This document shows positions 1 to 12,808 of a DNA stretch of 64,000 nucleotides, in pieces. Each line of letters starts with the position of its first letter. Position 1 is the stretch's first letter. The notes beneath the pieces were generated by a model. The model worked only from the letters and a program-made list of their open reading frames with translations, was not told where the DNA came from and did not search any database. A program made the position numbers and the translations under genes. Origin of the DNA: Acanthaster planci (lineage: Eukaryota; Echinodermata; Asteroidea; Valvatida; Acanthasteridae). The stretch is from the NCBI RefSeq assembly GCF_001949145.1, contig NW_019091383.1, forward strand, positions 566,132 through 630,131, given 5' to 3'.

Positions 1-336
1 CAATTAGGTCCCCGAGTCTTTTTTATCATTACTAACAATTAAATAGCAATAACAAGATAAAATGTAGGACCCTAATTTTTTTCTCAGCACTAACAATACA
101 ATACGTCTAACAAGATAAATTTGTAAAATTCCACAGACCTTGTTATTAAGTAATCCTCTGTATTATCAAACAAACCAAATAGGGAATTGCCTTGGTGCTT
201 GCATATTAATTAATTATAGAGATCAATAGAGAAATTGACTGGATTTGTGACCTGTGATGACCTCCGGATGATTGTAGCCGTGTTACTGCTGCCAAGCAAA
301 GATCATGATAAGCAGGAGGGACCACCAATCTGAAGC

Positions 337-450
337 TTGATAGCTCAGTTGGTAGAATCCCACTACAGCGCTCAGGAGGTACATCAATGGATGCAGATCA
401 ACACAACAGATAATGTCCTGAAAACATTGCAGGTGTGTTTGGTTCTAACA
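337..450 (+). repeat. tRNA-derived SINE remnant (possible)
   Basis: The segment TAGCTCAGTTGG near 342-353 fits the RNA polymerase III A box exactly, and a degenerate B-box-like GGTTCTAAC follows near 439. The spacing is too long for a tRNA gene and no cloverleaf can be drawn, so this is at best an old tRNA-derived repeat. It is also readable as an open frame, but without family resemblance. Confidence 0.25.
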
Positions 451-494
451 TCAGTGTGTCCAGGAACTACCACTGCAATCTTTAGTGATATGAA

Positions 495-946
495 AGGCTG
501 TGCCGAATATTCAAGTATCCGAATATTTGATTGGTTATCGAATATTCAAATATAATTTTCCGAATTTGAATATTCGAGTGCAAAATTCATGAAAAGGAAC
601 GGGGAATTTGCTTTGTTTTAAATGAGAAAAATTGCACTATGGAACCTTTTTTTCAAGTATATTCAAATGAAGAACAATTCAAAAAGTAAATTATTCATTA
701 TACAATTTAAAAGGAATACAAATTTTCAACAGGGCAAGATGTATTTTTTGTCTCTTAATCTTGCTAAATCATGGCTGGAGATACTCCTAGAAGTGAGAAG
801 CTATTTCAGTGATCATAATGGACAATCATATGCATTATAAAACATTGGTTTTGTGTGTGGTTTGTTCCTCAACAATCTGATCTCAAAAATCAACCAAATA
901 TTCAGATATTCGACTAGTGAATTATTCGAATTGAGTCAGCCCCCTG
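495..946 (+). mobile_element. hAT-like non-autonomous element, copy 1
   Basis: The segment is bounded by AGGCTGTGCCGAATATTC-type and CAGCCCCCTG-type ends and carries the GAATATTCGAA palindrome near both ends. The interior around 600-800 reappears in reverse complement at about 34750-34945. The CAGGG..CTG-type ends suggest a hAT MITE. A clean 8-bp target duplication was not resolved. No transposase is encoded. Confidence 0.45.
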
Positions 947-1490
947 ATGTGATTGCATAATTCAAGGCATATTACTTACATGGAACATGAGTCGAGCATC
1001 GGTCACTGTAGATAGCACAGTCGTTTCCTGTTATTCATTTTCTCTATTTCGGGATACTTTAAATTTCACTTAGATTAATTTTTAAATTCTATTTTTGTTT
1101 TTGCAAATCAACAATACCCAACTTTGTCATAATATTGGAAAATTGTCCTGTAAATTTGATATCAATTTAAAATCAATTGTTTTTCCTTTGTACTTTGTTG
1201 CCTTGGGTCATTTTTCAGTCCTAGGCTTTTCATTGAATAGAGCAATGTTCATTATTTGTTTGGCTGATACCAAATTCACTCACATGTACATGGTCCTTTG
1301 GTTTACTTAAGATCTGTAAACCTTTTTCAGTCACTTTAAGATGTGCAAAGAATTTTCAGCCTTTCTCATTTGATACCAAATTTATTTGTACAGTGGTTAG
1401 GTTACTGCTAACAACACGTGACTGTTACTAGTGAGCCGTGCCCACTACTTCACAGAGAGTTGGCTTTCTGATCTTTTTCAATTCTTAAAG

Positions 1491-4400
1491 AGGCAAGAGG
1501 AGGCAGCGGAGAGAGCAGCCCAGGAGTTGGCAGTCACCAAGGCCAAGGAAGAGGAAGAGAGGAGACGACGGCGGGAGGAGAAGGAGGCCAGAGAGAAAGC
1601 AGAGGCGGAGTGGAAGGCGGCCAATGAAGTGAGTCGGAGCAGGGGACTAATGGGTTCAGTACGGGTGTGTTGAGGGCGCTGTTTGATTCGCTCATAATGG
1701 AGAAAGTGGACGGGGACTGCCGCATAGCAACAGCATCACAGCATTTTTGATGTGCATAACGTAGGACAATTTACAGTGCAATTTTCTTTATATGATAAGT
1801 GTTGTGATTAAACATTTTGAAATCTGCGAGCATTTAGCCATTACGGTAGCTCAATAGAATGGCCTGCTTTGTAAATAGCTACAAGATATCAGGTTAGAAA
1901 ACCCAGCTTAGGATTTTGTAAAAAAATATTTCTGCAATGCAAGTTAAAAAATATCAATAGTTGGTTTGGAAACATTTTGTTCTTTATTCTCTTTGTTGAT
2001 TTAGAGCGTTTTCTTTTTGAAATGAAAAATGATGCTTGAGCACCCGTCTTGCTTTTGACCGTGTTTTGAGGCAGTCTTTAATGAGAAGTAGAGTGGGGAA
2101 AAGCAGAAATGGACGAGCAGTTGGCAAACCGAGAAATATTGGAACCAAAGTTCCAGTGGTTACGTGCATTATCCACTGGGGGTGCAATTTAGCCCACTCA
2201 TTTAACACGGGAAGCTCAGGGAAAAGCTCAGGCAATGCAGATGGTCAACTGAAGGTTTGTCAAATGGCAAGAGTAAGTCAAATTGACCAACGGTCTCCCT
2301 TACAGGGACTGTAAACCAGATTGGTGTGCTCTTTCAAAAGATGCCCTGCATGGGTGCAAATATTGAAACAGTGGTTGCCCAACTTCACAGAAAAATGGTG
2401 AGCATTGGCAAGATTCGCATCGAGGAAAAAGGTTCTGTTCCCTGGATTAATGTCAACACCAATTGAGTCTTTTTTTCCCTCTCTGTTCACAGGCTTTTTT
2501 GGAGACGAAGGAGAGACTGAAGGCAGAAGAGGAGCTCCGAAGAGCCAAGGAAGAGGAGGAGAGACTGAGGAGGCAACAAGAGGAGGCAGAGAGGGAACGC
2601 ATCTCTAGGGAACGAGATGAAATCAAGAGGGTAAGATGTAATACTCGTCTTACTTGATTACCTATTTTTAACTGCTGGACAGAAAAGACTGTGAGTGAAT
2701 GTTGACTTTGTGAGATGTCAGCGGGATTTCAAATATTTGAAATCATTTCTTTAGTGCTCGCTGCTGTTTCTGGATTTGACCAGACAGGTGAGATTGATCC
2801 AGGTACCTTAAGACGGTCAGGAGACCCCACAAGATCAACATAAGACCCCCAGTCTGAATTTAAGTCAAGAGTCGTTCAAATGAACTGCAATCAAAAAAGC
2901 ACTTCTTCTCAATTATTCACCTTGTTACTTGTAACTGATCTCGTGTCTGGTCTTGCTACATCCTGACTACAACACAAGTACAGTAGATTCCCGTTATAAC
3001 GCTCTCAAGGGGGCCTAACAGAATTGAGCATTATAACCGCACAGCGCTGTAACCGACTGGATGGACGCGCACATGTGTAACGCGCATGTGCATGTACTTC
3101 TACGTACATGTCTAGTATACATTTATGTATCAGCATGTTTATGTATGTCATGTATAAGAATTTTGTTTACATGTATTGGCAAATGTATGTACCGTAATTT
3201 TGGGAGTACAATGTATATGCTTGTGTCCGTTTATCTTGATTTTTTTATGACGCTGATAAAAAAAATACCAAATCTCTTCAAAAACTGCTACAGGACCTTG
3301 TGCATGCTGCATCGTGACACACGCACTACATTTACACCCACCGTGACATCCTGACTGCTACTACGTACCCATTCATGGACAGTCCAATCGATGACTTTTC
3401 CCAGATCTGACATGTCACACTGAGCACAATTGGCAAAAAGATGAGAATTGTTATACGAGGATACACGTACAATTTAAGCAGCTGATTCTATTCATCAGTA
3501 GAAAGAAATCATTTGGTAACAAAATATTGCATGAAATGTTTCAATGTTGATTATTTGTGTCCCAAACTACACCACAAGAATAAATAAAAAGGGGGAAAAT
3601 AATCACTACAATGTTGCCATAGCAAAGCCACGCAGACGCGGCTCACCATGGTGAGCACGTGCTCGCGATCGCACTGCATTGACGGCCCATCCAGTACGTA
3701 TCTGTACTCTGTGTGATTGCTAAACTACGTGTCCAGGATGGCCAGCCAATTGCGGTGGCCTTGCGATGTGGTTCCATATGCACTGATTTTCAAAGAATCC
3801 GACTTTCCAAGGTAAAGAGTGCCGTAACCGGAATCATTTCACATGCTTTTTTATGGTTCTCGGGGCCGAAAATTGTGAGCATTATATCCCAAAAAGCATT
3901 GTAAACGGAAGCGCTGTAACCACATAAAAATGTACACAGTGAATGGGCGTGCAGTTGGGGAAATGAAAATAGAGTGTTATATCGGTAAGAGCGTTATACC
4001 AGCGAGCACTATAACGGGAATCTACTGTAGACATTAATAAGATTGATGATCTAGAGATGAGAAATCTGCACTTGCATGCCAGAGGGAGTGAGTTCATGTC
4101 CAACCCAAGCAGACTAGTAAATTTCTTCCCAGTAGCTTTCGCAAAGCAGAGTATACAGTCCCTAACAAATTGTGTTGGTGAGGGCAAAAACAAGTACTCA
4201 AAATAGACATCTTCCCCAGCCCCAAACTCCACCTACCAATATTTTTCTGCATGCTTTTTTCTGTCCGTCTTCCTTAAGTTCAGGAATGCTATGAACTTAC
4301 TAATTTACTACCTGTGTATGCCATCATAAAGAAGTGAGCATTGTCCAGGTCTTGTGCAGCTTGGAATTCTTCTTGCCTTTTCAGGCTTCCCTCTCCCCAG

Positions 4401-7400
4401 AGTAAAACAAATCTTAATCAACAGAAAAATTCTCTGAAACAAAACAATAAAAGTTACCTCGTTTGGGGGACAGGCCCTGGAGGATGCCAGCAAGCGAGCG
4501 GATATGGAGGCCGGTCTGAAGGAGGCAGAGCAGAGACGTCTTGCTGAGTTAGAGGAGACCCTAAGACACCTGCAGATGTTGTTGGATGAAGAGAAGCGGG
4601 CACGGTTTGAGCAGGAACAAGCACGAGAACTCCAGCAAAGGTCTGTCGTTCATCTCCCCCCCCCCCCCGGGGATGTTACACATGACAAAGCCACAAACCA
4701 ACTCTTACTCTTAGCCGACTCATGTCAATCAAAAAGAAAGTGCTTACTGACATCTTTGTTTACTTTGTGTACTCCATTTATAAATCATATTTGTTGGTGT
4801 TGCCACAATATTTTGGTCCGACAAAAACAGGGCCCCAATTTCGTTTTGCTAAAATTCCACACTCAAAGCACATGCCTCAAAATGCTGCACATCCATATGA
4901 TTAATCTTAAAGGGAAAGTCGATAGAAATCATCTTGATCCTCTTGCTACTCTGGCTTCATGGGGGCTTGGTGCAGTTTGAAAACTTCTTTCCTGAAATAT
5001 CTGGCAACTACAATTTAAGGCATTGGTACCGGACTCACTAGCAAGTCATTTTGACCAGTGAGGTGTTTGCAACTTTCACTAGTGCATGCATTCTTTAAGT
5101 TAATATACATTGGTGAATAGCACAGTTACCTGGGGAGCATCTGTCAGATGAACCATCCACTATTGCATAGGAGTCGATCAGTGGGAGAGACTGATATTAT
5201 ATTTTCAACAGAATGTGCACAAAACTGTTCATCAACACACAAAAACACACCTGGAGTTGACCTATCATGTTTTAACAGAAGTATTTCACATTCTCACTGC
5301 TAACTGTTGTATTGATGCATGAATTTCCTAAGTGATAAAGTTCTCCTTCTGTTCTGTCCCAGGCTCCTGGATGAGGAAATGCAGAGGCGTGAGCACCTGG
5401 AGCGACTCAAAGAGGAGCAGGCCCGCCTCCTGGCCCAGGAGCAACAGCGACGGGAGGACCTGGAGGTCAAGAGCGAGGAGCTCAGCAAGGAGTTCATGAT
5501 GCAGGAGGCCATTTTGGAGGAAGAGCGGACCAGGCTGGCCGAGTTGGAGACCCAGAGACAAGCTGCAGATGAAAAACTTCAGGTAAGGTACTGTCTGTCT
5601 TGAAACAAATCTACCATGAGGAGCTGGGATAGGCTGCAGTCAAGGGTCAGGTCAAAGGCTATATACTGATGCGTCTAGGTACATGTATATATAGATCATA
5701 GTGTTTCTGCCTTGCTGAAGGAAAACATTTGTAAAAGTTCATCCTTGAACAGTTCTGAGAAAGTTGAGTCTGAGAAAGTTAAGTCTTACATATTGCATGA
5801 TGCCCATTTTAAGTAAAAAAAAAAGATCCAGTTGTCTTTGGAGTTGTGGATTTTCAACAACCCGGGAAATGGGGCAAAAGTTCAAAAGGGGTTAGAGTTA
5901 ACTAAACCACAACCCCACCTTCGCTTCACCATCACTTACATACACGTATACCGAGTCAAAACTTCTTCAGGAGTGTACTCACTGTCGAGTTGGTCAAGGA
6001 GAAAAACCAGAGAATCTGTAGAAAAACCTGATGGCTTCCACAAACAACTCAACTCACGCAAGGTGTGGGCCTGGAATCGAACCGATGCTGCCGTTGTCAA
6101 CGGGCAAGTACGTAATATGCATGAGCCACCCACCACTACATTTACTCAACAGGCGGCCATGGAGAAGATTGAGACAGCCGAGCGGAACCGGAAGATCATC
6201 CAGAAGAAGAGGGAGGAGCTGAGTAAGACCAAGACGTCGTTGGGTCTGGCCCAGACCATCAAACCGCAAGCCCGACCCCTCGTGACCCACCGTGGCCTTC
6301 CATCCTCGGCCTTTGCTGCCGTTGAGCCCCAAGATTTTGAACCTCACCAAGAGCACAACTTGCAGGTAAGCAGAATGAAAAATATTCTCCCTTCATTCTG
6401 GCCTCAGATATTATCAAAATTAAGTATTTCTGGCAATGAAACCATGGATTTCTCAAAAGTGCCCTGAAAACTGTACCTCATAAGTCTTGAAGAAATCTGT
6501 CAAGAGGAAATGATGAGAAGCAGTCACAGCTCCAGAAGTAGGAAGAAAGTCCCAGAAGAATACCCTGGGTAAAGCTCACAGAATCAGATAGGGACTGAAA
6601 ACAAAAACATGCTAACCTAGCTGGGAATCGAACCTGGGCCGCAGAGGTGAAAGGCGAGGAAAGAACCACTACATCAGCCTGACTCCGCTTTTAACCACAT
6701 CGCGCCGGGGGCATTTATGAATGTTGATATGGCTGGGACGTATTCTTTTTCATTTTTTTCTGTTTTCAAAATTCTTTAGAAATTCATATCTTCATTTACT
6801 GGACACTTAGACCCACACGAAGGACTGTTTCTACTCTAATCTGACAGACAACATCTAGTGATGCTGGAGTATTTCAGCTAGGCCTGCTGCCTTGTAAAAA
6901 GAGCCCAGATTGTGCGGTGTTACATAATTTCCTTTTGTTCATGAAACTGGCACAGTGCACTGCTGACCTCTTTTCAATAGGGGCCAGATTAGCGTGCAGC
7001 GGTATTGTGCGGCTCATTGCTACGGTGGTGGAGCACTGAATGCCCCAAACCGTGGTATACTGTTTCAAAAAAATGCTGGATTTTCTCCACTATTAACAGT
7101 GAAAAATATGTTGGTAATTTGCAGCAGCATGGTCTTTTGCTACAAGGCCCAGTTCCCTTTGTCCAATTTCAGAGACCCCGGCTGTGCATATAAAGAATAC
7201 GTGCCCAAAACCAAGCTCCCCGGCAGCAAGTGGTTAAGATACGAGTCAGACGCAGGATTTAATGAAGCACTGCCGATGCCAAGACTCCTGTTGTGACGTC
7301 CAACATATCTCACTGAGTCATAAGCTGTCTCAGTAATGATGTGTTGAAGTTTTTTACTTTGTTTTGAAACACTTTATGAGGTCAGACCTCGTAAGGCATT

Positions 7401-7978
7401 GTAACAAAAGAGTGTCTGGGACAATTTCTGAAGAATGATGAAGATAAATATCAAAAGAGAGCCTTACCTTATATGTATGTAAAACACCCAATTTACTTTT
7501 CAAACAGTGTACAAAACTCAAAGCTGTATTTGCGGTTGAGGTGTTTGGGACTGGTAGGGTGAGAAAAATACGAAGCATGCTTTTGTGCAAAATGCTTTCA
7601 TAATCTACAGTTTTACTTCCTGATTGGGAACAAACGTCTCCACGGTGTAAAACAATTTCTGAAAGTGACATCACTGAAACAGTGCTCTCAGTTGTCGTGA
7701 AGTTAAACAGAATGTTTTTAAGTAAAACGCATGGTCCAAAAAACATAATTAATTTCATTCTATTGTATTGGTACTGTTCGGACGCAAAGATGAGATAAAA
7801 TTTGTTATTTTTATCACTGCTATTAGTAGGACATCCATTGCGCAGCTGCCATATTTTTGCTGTACTCCCCTGCAAAATGTGTTTATTTTAACCGAGCTTT
7901 GACTTTTTGCCTCCTTTCTTAATCTAGAATGAAAGCAATGCTGTGAACGGCCAGACGGATGCCAACGGTCATTTATAA
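1491..7978 (+). CDS. SWAP-70/DEF6-like coiled-coil protein, C-terminal part (5' end outside window)
   Basis: Six exons are seen: 1491-1628, 2493-2630, 4474-4640, 5363-5582, 6153-6365 and 7928-7978 (stop TAA 7976-7978). All are flanked by AG/GT and join in one frame. They encode about 258 residues, almost all E/R/K/Q-rich heptad coiled coil, followed by a low-charge tail ending in NGHL. The stretches QMLLDEEKRARFEQEQARE and LLDEEMQRREHLERLKEEQ, and the spacing up to AAMEKIETAERN, resemble the coiled coil of vertebrate SWAP-70 and DEF6. Those are PH-domain Rho-family exchange-type factors that bind actin and phosphoinositide. The EF-hand-like and PH parts would lie upstream of base 1. The last ~50 residues differ from vertebrate SWAP-70. 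A generic coiled-coil protein is the alternative; the family call is from recognition, not a search. Confidence 0.72.
2981..4027. mobile_element. pogo/Tigger-like non-autonomous DNA transposon
   Basis: A 1047-bp element starts CAGTAGATTCCCGTTATAAC and ends with the near-perfect inverted complement (GTTATAGTGCTC-like subterminal, then ATTCCCGTTATA in reverse). It is flanked directly by TA on both sides (2979-2980 and 4028-4029), the target duplication of Tc1/mariner/pogo elements. GCGCTGTAAC recurs near each end in the same orientation (about 3045 and 3911). Reading frames inside are short and show no transposase signature. It sits in the SWAP-70-like intron between exons 2493-2630 and 4474-4640. 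Confidence 0.75.
6066..6135 (-). repeat. tRNA-derived SINE remnant
   Basis: On the minus strand a perfect B box (GGTTCGATTCC, plus-strand 6073-6083) follows a degenerate A-box-like TGGCTCATGC at tRNA-like spacing. It lies in the intron just before the SWAP-70-like exon at 6153. The acceptor stem is not recognisable, so it is a repeat head rather than a tRNA gene. Confidence 0.4.
6615..6695 (-). repeat. tRNA-derived SINE remnant
   Basis: On the minus strand the B box GGTTCGATTCC (plus-strand 6624-6634) is preceded by a TGATGTAGTGGTTC A-box-like segment. A related segment occurs at 39180-39245, also on the minus strand, sharing the GTTCTTTCCTCGC-like middle. This indicates one dispersed pol III family. 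It lies in the last intron of the SWAP-70-like gene. Confidence 0.5.
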
Positions 7979-10568
7979 GCACATCCTTTGTTGGAGCGAC
8001 CAGTCTCAGCCAAACTGTTTTCCATTAAGTTGACTTCTTTCTGTCCTTCATTTATGAACGGAGTCACGATTGTGACAAGTAACAAAATTCACTGGCCTTA
8101 GTAAAGCAAGCCTGGTATAACAATCGCAGTATGATTTACATGCCTACAGTTCTCACCATTGCCAGGTAAAGTTATTAATAAGCCTTTCGCGAGTTAAATT
8201 TAAATAAAATCTGGTACACTGAGAGTTCTTTAAATTCGTCTGAATATAACAATTTGAATTTTCCATACTAAAGACACTGTTGCTATACCTTGTGATTTGG
8301 GGCAAGCTTTTCCTTAGTTACATTAGAGAGGCCTTGCCTCAATATACGTTTTTCAATGGATAAGAAGGGCACAAAGGAACCAGTCCATTCCAGAGATGTT
8401 GGTCGCCATGCAAATATTTGCCCCGAATCATGAGGTATAGCAACAGTGTCTTTAGTCTTTATTCAAATTTAACTTGCAAAAGGCTTACTGAACAAAACAA
8501 ATTATTGCATAACAGATCACAGTATGCAGTTGCTTCGAGATATCCATGCGATTCAAGTACAAGTAGACAATACACTCGTCAGTGCCATACGAGAGCCCAT
8601 GGAGGGGGTTGGCTCAGATCCATTTGCAAGAAAGTGCGCTTGGGCCAGCACCCTTGGCGTTCTTGCTGCTCACTTTCCTGGTGTTCCGACTCAACCCGAT
8701 GAAAGTCACAATGTCATTGTTCCCTCCCTGGGCTACCACCATCCAGGCTGCTTTTCAGCACAGTTTGACTAGAAAACTTATCCCCTTCCTTACGTTTATA
8801 CCCAAGTTCCGGCGCTGTATTATGCAATGGCAACTTGATTATTTAGAGAAAAAAATAATCAACTCTTAGGTTGGAGATCGGGATGAAAGGAGGTTTTTTG
8901 TCTGCAGCAAGAGACAGCCAAGCCAAAAATGAATTATTAGTGAGCTGTGGTTAGCTCATTTCCCGTTTGCGGATGCCCTCCAAACACTTGATACTATGTA
9001 TACTTCTGACCGCCTAGCTAAAGTACACCACACCAAAGATTTCACCTGGCACTTCAGTCATATTTCTCATCTAGAGCTTCCCCGAGTGACATTGTTGTTA
9101 CCTGTTGTTACCTTGTGAGATAGTTGGTGTAATATTTGTTGAAGATGTCTTCCCATTTGGTGTACCACTCATCATGGCTTATTTGACAAAACTGAACAAT
9201 TGAAAACAGATGAAATTTTTTCTCTGTAGTTGAAAATACAAAATGTGCACCACTTTGGGTTACAATTTCATTCACAAGCAATTGACATTATTACTTAGTT
9301 ACCTTGTCAACCACTTGCATAGTTTTTAAATATACCCGTGAAATCTTTCATGATGGATGTTATTTCTACTCCGAAACTGAAATTTTCACCATTTAGTACT
9401 GTCAAAAATATATAAATATTGCATATCTTAACTGTCAAGATCAAATTTATGTAAACATGGTTTGTAAATGAATATTTAGCTTTAGTTTTGTAATGGAAAT
9501 ATTCACATTTTTCTTTTCTTATTTTATGGTTTGGGGTTTGACTTTAATTGTTGATGCTGACTTTATGAAATGATATCGTTACCAAACTGTGAAAAGGCTA
9601 TGCTTTTTAAAATTCGTTTTTAGTCCTAATTTTTCTTAGAGACTCTGTTCTCAATCAGTGTGAAAATAACCGTTTTTACAACTTATAACAACCATCTGGT
9701 GATACGTTTGATAACTTAGTGTAAAGGAATCAATAATTTTGACATATTGCTCAAATTTTCTTATATATTTTTGCACATGTGACATCATTTATTTTAGAAC
9801 TGTATATGGCAATTTGTATGCAAAAGTACTACTTTTTGATTAAGGGAATGACTTTGTCTACTTAAATTTTATTTTCTCTGCCATGTTAGTCAATCTAGAT
9901 GTTCTTTTTGTAGTGCTTTGTTATAATCTGAAGGAAAAACTGCTTAAATAGCATATTTACTCAGTGGTTTTTTAACAGTTGTGTGTGTTTGTTTGTTTGT
10001 TGAGAAACCCTACTTTGATGTAAAATCCAGAAGGGAAGCTAAACTTGCAGAGTTTGGCTGCCTTTCCAAAAGTGTGGTTTTGGTTCCATATCTGCATGTG
10101 TGTACCACTTTTCACCTCTGTACAATTTCAGTGAGCACTTCCTGCAAGTTAGGCACACCGACATGAGGTGCATTAGCAATGCATCATTTTCAAAAATGCA
10201 CTTCAACTCTTCACTCCAAAATGAAACAAGAAAAATGTTCTGCAGTGATGTTGCTGTTTTTCTTACGTTGTTGTGCAACATGTTGGTCAATTGTTTGATC
10301 ATTGTTGCCAGTTTTGTTTTGAATTTTTGTACAGCTTCTATTCGCTAGAAATTCCCAGCAAGAAAAAATACGACATTCCAGCTGCACTCCATGTACCCAG
10401 CTGTTTAGTGTGTTAAATGTCCTGACAGTGCTTTTTTGAAATTAAAAGGGCATCGTTCTGAGTTCATGACAAACTGGAATTGAATTTATGAAAAAAGAGT
10501 GGTTGGATTAGCTGATTTCTCTAGTTATGCTTTTATTGTTATTCAAAATACTTTCTTTGAATAATAAA
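7979..10568 (+). other. 3' UTR and downstream flank of the SWAP-70-like gene
   Basis: After the stop at 7978 there is about 2.6 kb of AT-rich DNA with no credible exon. A TIR element occupies 8177-8489. The first AATAAA outside that element is at 10563-10568, so the transcript could extend that far; no closer canonical signal was noticed apart from one inside the element. The real polyadenylation site cannot be fixed from sequence alone. Confidence 0.4.
8177..8489. mobile_element. TIR element (MITE) family M1, copy 1
   Basis: The left end AATAAGCCTTTCGCGAGTTA is matched in reverse complement by the right end (TAACTTGCAAAAGGCTTA). The interior (AAGAAGGGCACAAAGGAACC, near 8366) is shared with the copy at 44649-45120. 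It lies in the downstream/3' UTR region of the SWAP-70-like gene and carries one AATAAA in its TIR (near 8204). No coding capacity. Confidence 0.65.
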
Positions 10569-11392
10569 AAGCTACACCTGATTAAAAGTATCCGATACGC
10601 CAAATATCTAATTCTTAAACCCCAGCTTGGTTTCTGTGTGTTTCTTCTGTCCTCGTCAGTGTCTCCATTGCAGCCTAGCCTTAAGCGTGAACTCAAAGGG
10701 CAAAAAGTACATAATTACTAGTCAGACGATTGAAAATAGTCACAAGATGCGTCTTCGGCTCCAAATATCAATTTGAGTCGACGCTGTTACGAACCCAATG
10801 TTTGAAGACGAATAACCAAATTTCAAGCCAATCAGCACAAAGCTGAAATGTAGTTTATTAAAAACTTTTAACCAATCACAATTATGCAACAAAGATCGCT
10901 GCGATCTTTGCTTTAAAGAGGCAAACATTAAGGTTAAACAATTCTAACGTAAACTGGTGAATTTTGCAAGCGATTTTTTTTACAGTAAGACAGAATAAAG
11001 GCCTGGAAAAAATTAAACAAGAGGAGACAGCGACTGCGAGAAAAAAACGAGTACTGTACGAAGGCGCCACAGCCCTTCGTTTGCTTTGATGTAGCCAACA
11101 TGGCAAAACTATGGCTGGCCGTGAAATCAAAGCAAAAAAATTATGGTTCAGAAAGTGTGTAAAAATCGTGTACTAATATTAAAACGTGAAACAATACACA
11201 TGCTGTTTGATGAAAGTGACACCCGTTTTAATACTCTAATGTTTGCACACTCAACAAATTACGATTGAACCGACCCAAAGTGAAAACGTTGCCCGAGCAA
11301 GACTGTAGACAACAAGTGTGGGAAATGGATTTAAAAAAGCAAAACCAAACATACACAAAACAGGTTAATATTTGTGTTGCGTTCCCTAAATA

Positions 11393-11670
11393 TCAAGTCG
11401 ATGGTAGCATAGACTTTACTAGTGTCTGCGGGATGTGGTATTTGGGGTCAACAATTTATGAAAAGGTGGACGGGAAACAAGGGGTTTGGGTGACAGTCAA
11501 ACTGTACAGTTTGTATTTTGCTCTCAGTTCTCTTCATCAAAGTTCAATGTGGGGTTGGAGACGGGTGTAGATTAACATAATACAACACATAAAACGCAAA
11601 GTTATAGAGAGGCGAAGTTGCATACAAGTATAACTGAACTACGGTTTGGCAGGACCATTAAAAATGCAAG
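11393..11670 (+). repeat. Dispersed repeat R3, copy 1
   Basis: This segment is closely matched in the same orientation at 52221-52570. Shared landmarks are the ATCAAGTNGATGGTAGCAT start, TATTTGGGGTCAACAATTTA, and GTTATAGAGAGGCGAAGTTG followed by GGTTTGGCAGGACCATT. It has no recognisable protein and its ends are not defined. The surrounding 10570-12808 interval holds no gene I can support. Confidence 0.55.
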
Positions 11671-12808
11671 TCAGACGGAGTGGGTATAGACTTCAATCAA
11701 GTCGGACTTACGTTGCTCTTGCTTAGTCAGCCGGTAAGCACTACACGGTTGTTGCGCTTGGCCGGCCCGGCAGCTTGCATAACCCTTATAGGTCGAGTTC
11801 GGGCGGCCTGTTCTTGACACGGGTTTCTTGTTCTCGCGCTTGAATGGCGGGAACATGACTCAAGAACACTGTTCTCGATTTTGATTTTTATTTTTGAACA
11901 GCTGCAATAGTGGAGAGATGGCTTCCAAAGCCATAGACAATGGGAAGTTTTGCAAAATTAACGTTAATTATTTTCCGTAACACAGAAATGAATGTTCCTG
12001 TTTATATAGAAAAGAATCCAGCCCATCCAAGCATTAACTCTCGAATAACGTAGCCTACATGGACGCCGCCATGTTGAATGTTGCTTGTCACTCACTACCA
12101 GCGATAACCAGTTGTTTGTTCCCGGCGTTCGAGCGGCTGACCCCCGGACACCAAATCGAGCTGTTCGCGAACATACGGAAACAAGCCGCCCGAACTCGGC
12201 CATAGAGTACCGAAGTGAATACGTACGTCAGGGAAAACTCGGCAAAACTGAAAAATCCCCTCTAAAATGTTGGCTTCACTTCCAACTTCTGACTCTGTTA
12301 CTTTGGATGTAACAAAGACGGGCAAAAATTCGGCAGGAAAAGGATTTTTATTGTGTGCAAGTTATCAAAAGGGAACCGGTGTGGAAATAAGGGGAAAACA
12401 ACCTTTTCTGAGCTTGATGTTGATCGATTACTTTTGGAGTCCACCTGTGCGAGTCAAGAGCCATTTTCTGGCTACAGTGGGATTCAGTACGCATGCGCAC
12501 AAACTACGTGGGTGGGGGAATGAACATACGCCTTTTTTACACGCAAAGAGCGAGGTCCTATCCAGTCTTTATAACGGGGATAAATGGATTCGTAAGTGTG
12601 ACGTCACTTCAGTTTAAACCACGCCCACTGCACATGCACTGCACATGCACTGATCGCCGTTTACATGGAGCCAAGGAAGCGGAAGTTGAGCACAACTTCA
12701 GCGATAGTCTAACGGGAGCCTGAAAATCGGGGTGCGTCCTTCTATATGACGAAGTCACCTACGAACCGGATTATTTTGGTGACTGGCATGACCAATAACC
12801 GGAAAGCT

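Noticed and set aside
337-555. Open frame of 72 codons with a possible splice donor after CATTGCAG
   Set aside because: No resemblance to the SWAP-70 family or any other family I know; the segment carries a pol III A box and is better read as an old repeat.
3061-3354. 97-codon frame inside the pogo-like element
   Set aside because: Cys/Met-rich low-complexity reading of ACATGTATGT repeats with no DDE or DNA-binding motif.
6066-6695. Functional tRNA genes at the B-box matches
   Set aside because: B boxes are perfect but acceptor stems and most of the cloverleaf cannot be formed; the same type of sequence recurs at 39180, so SINE remnants explain it better.
7354-7875. 173-codon open frame on the minus strand
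   Set aside because: It lies in the last intron of the SWAP-70-like gene, contains no recognisable domain, and its composition is like surrounding AT-rich intron DNA.
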